A stretch of DNA of 13,477 bases, taken from the NCBI GenBank assembly GCA_936943315.1, contig CAKZJM010000143.1, forward strand, positions 1 to 13,477, in the 5' to 3' direction. The translations under genes and the position numbers were made by a program. Position 1 is the first letter of the stretch. Every line of letters begins with the position of its first letter. This document shows positions 6,830 to 12,664 of this stretch, piece by piece. The stretch comes from an uncultured Methylophilus sp. (GTDB lineage Bacteria > Pseudomonadota > Gammaproteobacteria > Burkholderiales > Methylophilaceae). A model generated the notes under the pieces. That model was not told where the DNA came from. It did no database searches and was given only the letters and a program-made list of their open reading frames with translations.

Positions 6830-7612
6830 TCACGCGGCTGTTTTAAGTGGAGTCAATTCGTTGGCAATCTGGCAAATGCGGATAAAGTCTTCTGCCACTA
6901 ATGAAGCGCCGCCAATCAGGCCACCATCCACATCAGGCATGCTCAATAATTGCGCGGCATTGCCGGGGTTCATGCTGCCGCCGTAGAGCAGGGTGATCTC
7001 TTGTGCCACTTGCATATCGAGTAATTCGATATGACCACGGATAAAAGACAAAATGGCCTGTGCATGTTGCGGTGTTGCTGCCTTGCCGGTGCCAATCGCC
7101 CATACTGGCTCATAAGCAATCACGCCTTTGGCCAGCGCCTGAATACCCACGTGGGCAATCACCGGGTTTAGTTGGCGTACTACGACCAGATCGGTTTCGC
7201 CTTGCTCGTATTCTTCCAGGGTTTCACCTATGCATAAAATGGGTGTAAGCCCGGCTTTGAGTGCAGCTTCAAAGCGCTCGCCACAGGTTTCATCACTATC
7301 GTGGCCGCGTTGTCGGCGCTCAGAGTGTCCGATAATCACATAGGTGCAACCAAACTCCTTCAGCATCAGTGGTGATACCGAGCCGGTGTAGGCGCCACGC
7401 TCATGACGGCTCATGTTTTGACCACCCCAGGCAATATGGCTGTTTTGCAGCAATTGCTGGGCTTGGAACAAATACGGATGTGGCGGGCACACCGCATAGC
7501 GCGCTTTATGGTGGTGCGTTTGTTGCAATAGCGTTTGCATAAACTGCTGATTGTCTGGCAAGTTGCCGTGCATTTTGCGGTTGGCAACCACCAGCTTGGA
7601 GCGATTTGTCAT
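6830..7612 (-). CDS. tpiA: Triosephosphate isomerase
   Basis: A 260-residue (beta/alpha)8 barrel that interconverts dihydroxyacetone phosphate and glyceraldehyde 3-phosphate in the cytosol, for glycolysis/gluconeogenesis and C3 rearrangement after formaldehyde fixation if this is a methylotroph. The catalytic residues are present: Lys13 (NRKMHG), His96 (GHSERR) and the base Glu168 in AYEPVWAIGTGK. The phosphate-binding loop residues are in LLYGGSM (208-214) and DGGLIGGASL (229-238). The usual NWKM motif reads NRKM, so Arg12 replaces a very conserved Trp, and the usual GAYTGE reads GAYTGS. Start: the ATG at 7612 is preferred to the GTG at 7615; AGGAAGGAAA lies just upstream on the minus strand. 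Many proteobacteria have secG after tpiA, but here the terminator and the lipoprotein gene follow. Confidence 0.96.
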   Translation of the reverse strand: MTNRSKLVVANRKMHGNLPDNQQFMQTLLQQTHHHKARYAVCPPHPYLFQAQQLLQNSHIAWGGQNMSRHERGAYTGSVSPLMLKEFGCTYVIIGHSERRQRGHDSDETCGERFEAALKAGLTPILCIGETLEEYEQGETDLVVVRQLNPVIAHVGIQALAKGVIAYEPVWAIGTGKAATPQHAQAILSFIRGHIELLDMQVAQEITLLYGGSMNPGNAAQLLSMPDVDGGLIGGASLVAEDFIRICQIANELTPLKTAA

Positions 7613-7618
7613 CACACC

Positions 7619-7676
7619 GTTTCCTTCCTGGGTTTTCTTTCTATAATAACGAATATTTTACAGAAAACTTAACGGT
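7619..7676. promoter_or_regulatory. Divergent tpiA-ybeY promoter region
   Basis: About 64 bp separate the two divergent starts. A perfect TATAAT (7642-7647, +) could serve ybeY with a leader of about 23 bases. The same site read in reverse gives TATTAT (7648-7643, -) for tpiA. No good -35 is visible for either direction. The tpiA Shine-Dalgarno lies at 7619-7629 (complement). ybeY has hardly any. Confidence 0.4.
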
Positions 7677-8111
7677 ATGCCTCAACTTGATTTTTCATTG
7701 CAATTGGCCTCGCAAGCGGCGGATATTCCCTCTGCCAGCCAATTCAAACGCTGGGTACGCGCGGCGTTGCGGGTAGAAACCAGCCTGGCCATCCGTGTGG
7801 TAGATGAAGAAGAAGGGCGGCAATTGAACGCCAGTTACCGCGGCAAGGATTACCCCACCAACGTACTGACTTTTCCATTGACTGAAGAGCCTTTGCTCAT
7901 GGGCGATATTGTCATTTGTGCCCCAGTCGTCGCCAGGGAGGCCAAGGAACAAGGCAAAGCTTTGCTGGCTCATTATGCGCATATGACAGTGCATGGCGTG
8001 CTCCACTTACATGGCTATGACCATGAAATTGATGCCCAAGCCGACCTGATGGAGGCCATGGAGATTGCCATCCTGCACAAGCTGGGTTTTGCCAATCCGT
8101 ATGCAGAATAA
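7677..8111 (+). CDS. ybeY: YbeY endoribonuclease / rRNA maturation factor
   Basis: A 144-residue UPF0054 protein. YbeY is a Zn-dependent single-strand endoribonuclease needed for 16S rRNA 3'-end maturation and late ribosome quality control. The metal-binding signature H-G-x-L-H-L-x-G-Y-D-H is intact in TVHGVLHLHGYDHEIDAQADLMEAMEIAIL (about residues 104-133), and the family motif YRGKDYPTNVLTFP is present (about 54-67). The length is normal. The ATG at 7677 has a poor ribosome-binding site. In many proteobacteria ybeY lies between phoH and corC. Here neither is next to it: tpiA is divergent upstream and scpA follows after 37 bp. Confidence 0.95.
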   Translation: MPQLDFSLQLASQAADIPSASQFKRWVRAALRVETSLAIRVVDEEEGRQLNASYRGKDYPTNVLTFPLTEEPLLMGDIVICAPVVAREAKEQGKALLAHYAHMTVHGVLHLHGYDHEIDAQADLMEAMEIAILHKLGFANPYAE

Positions 8112-8114
8112 CCT

Positions 8115-8142
8115 TTGATCCTGCATCGCAAATCGTTACAAT
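8115..8142 (+). promoter_or_regulatory. Candidate promoter of scpAB
   Basis: TTGATC (8115-8120, 4 of 6) and TACAAT (8137-8142, 5 of 6) stand 16 bases apart in the 37-bp gap after ybeY. The expected start of transcription, 7 bases after the -10, falls on the scpA ATG at 8149, so the message would be nearly or fully leaderless. This fits the absence of a Shine-Dalgarno sequence before that ATG. Confidence 0.45.
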
Positions 8143-8148
8143 CCAAGC

Positions 8149-8946
8149 ATGGACGCGACACTCAACAGCCCGCTTACCGCCCAGGTCAAAATCAAAGGCG
8201 AAACACTCTCTGAGTTGCCGCAAGACCTGTATATTCCGCCGGATGCGCTGGAGGTTTACCTGGAAACCTTTGAAGGCCCGCTAGACTTGTTGCTGTACCT
8301 GATCCGCAAGCATAACCTGGATATTCTGGATATTCCCATGGCTGACCTTACGGTGCAATACATGGCCTATGTCGAGAAGATGAAGGCGATTAAACTCGAA
8401 CTGGCGGCTGAGTATTTACTGATGTCAGCCATGCTGATTGAAATCAAGTCGCGCATGCTATTGCCCAAGCCTACCGAGGTTGAGGAAGAGGACGATCCGC
8501 GTGCTGAATTGGTCAAGCGCCTCATGGAATATGAGGCGATCAAGCTGGCTGCGCAAAGACTGGATGCCATGCCTAAGGTGGGGGAAGACATTGATGTGGC
8601 AGCTGCTTACTACCAGCATATCAGCCAGGTGAAGCCACCTGAGGTCAGCCTGGACGACTTGATGGAAGCGTGGCGTAATGTCTTGAAGCGCGCCAAGTTA
8701 AATCAGCATCATAAACTGGGCCGTGCCGAGCTCTCTGTGCGCGAGCATATGAGTTTGTTATTACGCCGCTTAAGCGGGGTGCAAGTGCTGCGTTTCGACG
8801 AGTTGTTCGACCTGCACACCGAAGGGGTGCCTAAGCTGGTGGTGAATTTTCTGGCGATGCTGGAACTGGCCAAAGAGGGGTTGATCCGGATTACGCAGCA
8901 GGAAGCGTTTGGAACCATTTATGTGCAAGCCAATAGCTCGACTTAG
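8149..8946 (+). CDS. scpA: Segregation and condensation protein A (kleisin)
   Basis: A 265-residue kleisin that bridges the heads of the SMC dimer and binds ScpB, forming the Smc-ScpAB condensin for chromosome compaction and origin segregation. Visible signatures are FEGPLDLLLYLIRK (41-54), the helix-rich N-terminal SMC-neck-binding part, AEYLLMSAMLIEIKSRMLLP (87-106), an acidic linker (EVEEEDDPRAE, 110-120) and a C-terminal winged helix ending in QEAFGTIYVQ. The N-terminal extension with ELPQDLYIPPDALEV is typical of betaproteobacterial ScpA and supports the start at 8149, since the next Met lies inside the conserved domain. No ribosome-binding site is visible. The stop TAG overlaps the AGGAAA Shine-Dalgarno of scpB. 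Confidence 0.95.
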   Translation: MDATLNSPLTAQVKIKGETLSELPQDLYIPPDALEVYLETFEGPLDLLLYLIRKHNLDILDIPMADLTVQYMAYVEKMKAIKLELAAEYLLMSAMLIEIKSRMLLPKPTEVEEEDDPRAELVKRLMEYEAIKLAAQRLDAMPKVGEDIDVAAAYYQHISQVKPPEVSLDDLMEAWRNVLKRAKLNQHHKLGRAELSVREHMSLLLRRLSGVQVLRFDELFDLHTEGVPKLVVNFLAMLELAKEGLIRITQQEAFGTIYVQANSST

Positions 8947-8954
8947 GAAACGCC

Positions 8955-9503
8955 ATGCGTGAGCCGGACAGTATTCATGAGATGAAGTGTGTTCTGGAAG
9001 CCGCGTTGCTGACTTCACCGCAACCTTTGGCGCTGGATGATCTGCTCAAACTCTTTAGCGGGCGTATGGAGCGTGCCACGTTGCGTATGCTGCTGGACGA
9101 ACTCAAAACCGACTGGGTAGACAAAACCCTGGACCTGGTCCAGGTAGCCAGCGGCTACCGCTTTCAGGCTAAACCGGAATATAGTGAGTTTCTCTCCCGC
9201 TTAAACCCCGAGCGGCAGCCTAAGTATTCGCGGGCAGTGATGGAAACACTGGCGATTATTGCCTACCGGCAACCCGTGACGCGCGGGGATATTGAGCAGA
9301 TACGTGGCGTGGCGGTCAATCCTAACGTGATCCGTCAATTACAGGAGCGCGACTGGATAGACGTGGTCGGCCAGCGGGAGGTGCCAGGCAGACCGTCCTT
9401 ATATGCCACTACCAAGCATTTCCTGGACGATCTCAACTTGCGCTCACTGGCCGAATTGCCGCCCTTTGAAGCCTTTGCCCAAACTGAAATTCCGCTGGAG
9501 TAA
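8955..9503 (+). CDS. scpB: Segregation and condensation protein B
   Basis: A 182-residue ScpB, the tandem winged-helix partner (KITE-like) of ScpA in the Smc-ScpAB condensin. The first winged helix spans about 8-85. The second holds the family hallmark KYSRAVMETLAIIAYRQPVT (90-109), GDIEQIRGVAVN and VPGRPSLYATT (143-153). It starts 8 bp after scpA with a good AGGAAA (8945-8950). In many proteobacteria the next gene is the pseudouridine synthase rluB. Here a ModE-type regulator follows after 8 bp, apparently in the same transcript. Confidence 0.95.
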   Translation: MREPDSIHEMKCVLEAALLTSPQPLALDDLLKLFSGRMERATLRMLLDELKTDWVDKTLDLVQVASGYRFQAKPEYSEFLSRLNPERQPKYSRAVMETLAIIAYRQPVTRGDIEQIRGVAVNPNVIRQLQERDWIDVVGQREVPGRPSLYATTKHFLDDLNLRSLAELPPFEAFAQTEIPLE

Positions 9504-9511
9504 TTCTGACT

Positions 9512-9859
9512 GTGACCGCCTCATCGCTTAAGATTAGAATCAGCCACGAAGGTAATATTGCCCTCGGCCCAGGCAAGATTGAGTTGTTAAAACACATTGA
9601 GCAACATGGATCGATTTCAGCCGCAGCCAAACAGATGAAGATGTCATATCGCCGCGCCTGGGAGCTGGTTGATATGATGAACCGCTGTTTTGACCAGCCG
9701 GTGGTGGTCAGTACCGCAGGCGGTTCGCATGGAGGGGGCGCGCAAGTCACTGCATTTGGCCAGGCTTTGATGCTGGCTTATCAACAAATTTTGCATAAAT
9801 CGGCACAAGCCGCCGCCGATGAATTGCATTTAATTACACAACATTTGAAAAAAACCTGA
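9512..9859 (+). CDS. modE: ModE-type molybdate-responsive regulator, DNA-binding domain only
   Basis: A 115-residue protein matching only the N-terminal winged helix-turn-helix of ModE (LysR-type HTH). HGSISAAAKQMKMSYRRAWEL (32-52) is the helix-turn-helix, and the wing follows with Gly-rich GGSHGGGAQVT (70-80) and a final dimerisation helix. E. coli ModE is about 262 residues, with two C-terminal Mop/TOBE domains that bind molybdate; these are absent here, and the stop is followed by non-coding DNA, not by a broken domain. The start is GTG at 9512, 8 bp after scpB, with no strong Shine-Dalgarno. The neighbouring modABC supports the Mo assignment. Short ModE-like proteins are known, but how they sense Mo is less clear. 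Repressor or activator cannot be decided here. Confidence 0.85.
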   Translation: MTASSLKIRISHEGNIALGPGKIELLKHIEQHGSISAAAKQMKMSYRRAWELVDMMNRCFDQPVVVSTAGGSHGGGAQVTAFGQALMLAYQQILHKSAQAAADELHLITQHLKKT

Positions 9860-9871
9860 TTTTTTTTAGCT

Positions 9872-9899
9872 ATCGTAATGCATGCATGGCTATAACGGT
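9872..9899 (+). promoter_or_regulatory. Candidate ModE operator overlapping the modA -10
   Basis: Two half sites, ATCGTAATGCA (9872-9882) and GCTATAACGGT (9889-9899), are separated by exactly 6 bases. They match the E. coli ModE box halves (ATCGcTATATA, N6, TATATAACGAT) at about 7 and 8 of 11 positions, with the key CG(T)..AT and ATAACG cores in place. TATAAC (9891-9896) is a fair -10 element, so a bound protein would block the promoter. It is located 69 bp before modA. Confidence 0.5.
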
Positions 9900-9916
9900 G
9901 TTAGCATCACGAGCGG

Positions 9917-9931
9917 GCGACAATGTGTCGC
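9917..9931 (+). other. Short hairpin in the modA leader
   Basis: GCGACA (9917-9922) and TGTCGC (9926-9931) are perfectly complementary around the 3-base loop ATG. It lies between the candidate operator and the modA start, and would be in the 5' untranslated RNA. It contains the earliest in-frame ATG (9923), which argues against that codon as the start. It could affect translation or message stability, or act as a palindromic protein site. Confidence 0.45.
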
Positions 9932-9967
9932 ATACATATGACCAATGTTTTGCAGGATATGAAACCA

Positions 9968-10738
9968 ATGAAAAAATGGATGTGGCTGGTATTGTCCCTC
10001 ATAGGATTGTCCCAGATCAGTTTGTGGGCGCAGGCAGAAGACCGCAAAATCAAGGTGTTTGCAGCAGCGAGCCTGACGGATGTCATGAATGTACTCGCCA
10101 AGCAATATACCCAGCAAACGGGCGTGCAAGTGGTGCCTGTGTATGGGGGGTCTGGCACCCTGGCCAAACAGCTTGAGCAAGGTGCGCCAGGTGACCTGTT
10201 TATTTCAGCCGATGAAAAGTGGATGCAATATCTCAAGGATAAGCAACTGGTGCAAGTGTCGACGATCAAGCCATGGCTGGGCAACCGCTTAGTCATGATT
10301 ACACCGCAAGCTAAACCACTGAGTATCAAAGCCGAGGCGGTGACAGACATCGGCCAGCAGGCCCCAGGCTACTGGTGCACAGGCGATACGCTGTCGGTAC
10401 CGGTGGGGATTTATGCCAAACAGTCACTGACCAGCCTGGGATGGTGGGATAAGCTCAAGAACCGCCTGGTCAGTACCCAGGATGTACGCGCAACCTTGAA
10501 TCTGGTGGAGCGGGATGAGTGCGACGTAGGCATTGTCTACGCCAGCGATGCGCAATCCTCAGGCAAGGTGAAAGTCGCGGGTGAGTTTGCAGAAAACAGC
10601 CATGTACCGATTGTGTACCCCATCGCTGTGTTGCCACAAGCCTCCGCAGAAACCACGGCGTTTTACCGCTACCTGCAATCGGAAGAGGCCAGGAAATTAT
10701 TGGTTTCATACGGTTTTAAACCCTTATTTAACGATTAA
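9968..10738 (+). CDS. modA: Periplasmic molybdate-binding protein ModA
   Basis: A 256-residue class II binding protein delivering molybdate (and probably tungstate) to ModBC. The start at 9968 gives a clean signal peptide (MKKWMWLVLSLIGL...WAQA, cleavage near residue 23-24) and AGGA 10 bases upstream. The in-frame ATGs at 9959 and 9923 are less likely: the first is too close to the Shine-Dalgarno, the second lies in the leader hairpin. Ligand-site motifs are present: FAAASL with Ser35, YGGSGTLAKQLEQGAPGDLFISAD with Ser62, SVPVGIYAK around Val146, and CDVGIVYASDA with Tyr191. Two cysteines (137 in YWCTGD and 185 in DECDVG) may pair after export. It is followed by modB after 9 bp. Confidence 0.95.
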   Translation: MKKWMWLVLSLIGLSQISLWAQAEDRKIKVFAAASLTDVMNVLAKQYTQQTGVQVVPVYGGSGTLAKQLEQGAPGDLFISADEKWMQYLKDKQLVQVSTIKPWLGNRLVMITPQAKPLSIKAEAVTDIGQQAPGYWCTGDTLSVPVGIYAKQSLTSLGWWDKLKNRLVSTQDVRATLNLVERDECDVGIVYASDAQSSGKVKVAGEFAENSHVPIVYPIAVLPQASAETTAFYRYLQSEEARKLLVSYGFKPLFND

Positions 10739-10747
10739 TTCAGCACG

Positions 10748-11437
10748 ATGTGGACACTCTCCCCGGCTGAGTTAGCGGTCGTACTGCTTTCGTTAAAAGT
10801 GGCAGCTTGTTGCGTGCTGGTGCTGGTGCTACCGGCCATCGGCATGGCCTGGCTGCTGGCGCGTAAACAATTTTGGGGGCATGCCTTGGTCGACGCCTTG
10901 GTACATCTGCCCATGGTATTGCCGCCCGTGGTACTGGGCTACATGTTGCTGGTATTGCTGGGCCGTCGCGGCTGGATAGGTGCCTGGTTATATGAACAGT
11001 TTCATATCCAGTTAACCTTTCACTGGTGGGGCGCCGTGATTGCTTCTGTCGTGATGGCATTCCCGCTCATGGTGCGTGCGATCCGCCAGGCACTGATGCA
11101 GGTGAACCCTTTGTTGGAGCAGGCCGCGCACACCTTGGGCGCCACGCCAGTCAAAACCTTTTTTACCATTACCCTGCCCCTTTCTTATCATGGTGTACTC
11201 ACTGGCGGCATCCTGGCTTTTAGCCGCAGCCTGGGAGAGTTTGGCGCCACCATTACTTTTGCCGGGAATCTTGAGGGCGAAACCCGCACGTTGCCGCTGG
11301 CCATCTATAGCCTGACACAGTCGCCAGAGGGCGATGCCGCTGCGTTGCGGCTGGTGGTTTTAAGTGTGCTGGTGTCGGTGGCTGCCTTGCTCGTGAGCCA
11401 GTGGCTAGAGCGGCGCCTGGTCAGGAGTCAGCGCTAA
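10748..11437 (+). CDS. modB: Molybdate ABC transporter permease ModB
   Basis: A 229-residue inner-membrane permease. Hydrophobic segments are visible at about 8-37, 49-72, 93-111, 149-158 with neighbouring residues, and 199-217, consistent with the five or so helices of ModB. The EAA loop that docks on the ATPase is EQAAHTLGATPVKTFFTITLP (124-144). The conserved ending of the core, ILAFSRSLGEFGATITFAGN (155-174), is characteristic of ModB/CysT-type oxyanion permeases. The ATG at 10748 follows the modA stop by 9 bp and has little Shine-Dalgarno. Its TAA overlaps the modC ATG by one base (TAATG), implying coupled translation. Confidence 0.95.
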   Translation: MWTLSPAELAVVLLSLKVAACCVLVLVLPAIGMAWLLARKQFWGHALVDALVHLPMVLPPVVLGYMLLVLLGRRGWIGAWLYEQFHIQLTFHWWGAVIASVVMAFPLMVRAIRQALMQVNPLLEQAAHTLGATPVKTFFTITLPLSYHGVLTGGILAFSRSLGEFGATITFAGNLEGETRTLPLAIYSLTQSPEGDAAALRLVVLSVLVSVAALLVSQWLERRLVRSQR

Positions 11438-12090
11438 TGTTCAGTGTCGATATCCAGATTCACCAGCCGTATGCAGCCGGTCAGCGCTTTGACCTGCAGG
11501 CTAAATTTACACTGCCGCCCGGGCGTTGCCTCGGCATCATGGGCGCGTCAGGCTCCGGCAAAACGACCTTGTTACATGCGATTGCGGGCTTAGTCACTCC
11601 GGCTTCTGGGGTCATTCGCAGCGACGACCAGCCCTGGTTTGATGCCAGGCAGAGCATTGCGTTGCCGCCCTGGCAGCGCCCAGTCGGGTTGGTGTTTCAG
11701 GATGGCCGCCTGTTCCCGCACATGACGGTAGAACAGAATTTGCGTTATGGCATGCCCGTGACCGAAGGCAAGATCAGGCTGCAAAGCGTGGTCGATGTGC
11801 TGGAAATCAGTGCTTTGCTCCAGCGTAAACCCGGTCAATTATCTGGTGGCGAGAAACAACGTGTGGCCATCGGCCGTGCCTTGCTACGTCAACCGGCAGT
11901 GTTGCTCATGGATGAACCTCTGAGCGGGCTGGATGATCAGCTCAAGCAGCAGGTGTTGCCTTATATCAAGCAGGTGATCGCTTCGTTTGGTTTGCCGACC
12001 TTGTATGTCAGCCATGTAGGAGAAGAGGTGGCAGAGATTGCCGATGAGGTGTTAATGCTGGCGCATGGAGCACTGCGCCAGCCTGTTTAA
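11437..12090 (+). CDS. modC: Molybdate ABC transporter ATPase ModC, lacking the C-terminal TOBE/Mop domain
   Basis: A 217-residue ATPase that drives molybdate import through ModB. All core motifs are present: Walker A GASGSGKT (36-43), Q-loop Gln88 (LVFQDG), signature LSGGE (135-139), Walker B VLLMDEP (155-161), D-loop SGLD (163-166) and switch His193 (YVSHVGEE). E. coli ModC is about 350 residues, with a TOBE/Mop domain that binds oxyanion and can regulate transport. Here the protein stops right after the nucleotide-binding domain (LMLAHGALRQPV). The start ATG at 11437 has AGGAG 9 bases upstream and overlaps the modB stop. The earlier in-frame start at 11401 lies inside modB, upstream of that Shine-Dalgarno, and is rejected. 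The last codons form a hairpin. Confidence 0.94.
   Translation: MFSVDIQIHQPYAAGQRFDLQAKFTLPPGRCLGIMGASGSGKTTLLHAIAGLVTPASGVIRSDDQPWFDARQSIALPPWQRPVGLVFQDGRLFPHMTVEQNLRYGMPVTEGKIRLQSVVDVLEISALLQRKPGQLSGGEKQRVAIGRALLRQPAVLLMDEPLSGLDDQLKQQVLPYIKQVIASFGLPTLYVSHVGEEVAEIADEVLMLAHGALRQPV
12057..12082 (+). other. Perfect hairpin inside the 3' end of modC
   Basis: GCTGGCGCA (12057-12065) and TGCGCCAGC (12074-12082) form a GC-rich 9-bp stem with an 8-base loop within the final modC codons. The bases after it (CTGTTTAAG) contain only a three-base T-run, so it is a weak intrinsic terminator at best, or a 3' stabilising structure. Confidence 0.6.
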
Positions 12091-12118
12091 GCTTCCAATC
12101 AATCTAGGCTGGAAGCTT
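12089..12118. terminator. Inverted repeat between convergent modC and slyD
   Basis: AAGCTTCCA (12089-12097) and TGGAAGCTT (12110-12118) are perfectly complementary with a 12-base loop. It covers the modC stop codon and lies just beyond the slyD stop (12125). Neither strand has a T-run after it, so it is a poor intrinsic terminator. It may block read-through, protect 3' ends or work together with the hairpin just before it. Confidence 0.45.
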
Positions 12119-12124
12119 GGCAGA

Positions 12125-12604
12125 TTAGTGGTGATGACCACCGGCACCATGCACGTGCTGGTGCGCGATTTCTTCCTGGTTGGCAGAACGCACACTGGCA
12201 ATCGTGGCGGTAAACAGCAGGCGCTGGCCAGCCCATGGATGGTTGCCATCAACCACGACTTTACCGTCAGCCACGTCAGTAATCGTGTACAAAATCACAT
12301 CACCTGTTTCGTCTTCACCTTCAAACTGCATGCCGACTTTCAGGTCTTTGCTTGGAAAAGCACTGGCTGGCTCAATTTGCACCAGGCCTTCATCATATTC
12401 ACCAAATGCGTCTTCCGGGTCCAGGCTGACTTCAACTACGTCGCCCACGTTTTTGCCATGCATGGCTTCTTCCACTTTAGGAAAAATATTGTCATAACCG
12501 CCATGCAGATAAGCCACCGGATCCTGGCTTTCTTCCAGGATGTCGCCATCGCTGTTTTGCAGTTTATAGGTCATGGTGACCACGGTGTTCATTGCTACTT
12601 GCAT
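12125..12604 (-). CDS. slyD: SlyD-type FKBP peptidyl-prolyl isomerase/chaperone
   Basis: A 159-residue cytoplasmic FKBP of the SlyD type: prolyl isomerase plus holdase chaperone, and in E. coli a nickel-binding partner of hydrogenase maturation. The FKBP part is split (about 5-70 and 125-145) around an insert-in-flap domain (about 70-124). Hallmarks are GDILEES, YLHGGYDNIFPKVEEAMHGK, PEDAFGEYDEGLVQ and VDGNHPWAGQRLLFTATI. The C-terminus is His-rich (HQHVHGAGGHHH), a short version of the SlyD metal-binding tail without its cysteines. The ATG at 12604 has AGGA 8 bases upstream (minus strand), so it is chosen over the in-frame ATG at 12592. It is convergent with modC. Confidence 0.94.
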   Translation of the reverse strand: MQVAMNTVVTMTYKLQNSDGDILEESQDPVAYLHGGYDNIFPKVEEAMHGKNVGDVVEVSLDPEDAFGEYDEGLVQIEPASAFPSKDLKVGMQFEGEDETGDVILYTITDVADGKVVVDGNHPWAGQRLLFTATIASVRSANQEEIAHQHVHGAGGHHH

Positions 12605-12632
12605 GTATAGAGTCCTAAAGTTCGCTAATAAA

Positions 12633-12654
12633 ACAATATTCTAAAGGATATTGT
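12633..12654 (-). terminator. AU-rich inverted repeat downstream of the thermonuclease gene
   Basis: ACAATAT (12633-12639) and ATATTGT (12648-12654) form a 7-bp stem with an 8-base loop, 10 bp past the thermonuclease stop. On the minus strand it runs into TTTTATTA, a possible weak terminator for nadB-nuclease. It also sits 29 bp upstream of slyD and could instead be an operator of slyD. Confidence 0.4.
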
Positions 12655-12664
12655 AGTGGTGGTG

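Noticed and set aside
9861..9867. T-run after the modE stop as an intrinsic terminator
   Set aside because: No stable hairpin precedes the run.
9860..9967. Moco/tungsten cofactor riboswitch upstream of modA
   Set aside because: The leader left after the likely transcription start is only about 65 bases and shows a single short hairpin, too little for the known Moco motif.
9923..9967. Longer modA starting at 9923 or 9959
   Set aside because: The extra residues spoil the signal peptide. The 9923 codon is in the leader hairpin, and the Shine-Dalgarno fits 9968 best.
11401..11436. Longer modC starting at 11401
   Set aside because: The extension lies inside modB and upstream of the AGGAG that serves the ATG at 11437.
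11437..12090. modC as a truncated pseudogene
   Set aside because: All ATPase motifs are intact, the stop comes at a natural domain end, and no remnant of a TOBE domain follows in any frame before slyD.
12065..12610. A 181-codon open frame on the plus strand opposite slyD
   Set aside because: It is fully antisense to a well-supported SlyD gene. Its product is Phe/His/Val-rich in the way expected of a reversed coding frame and has no ribosome-binding site or recognisable motif.
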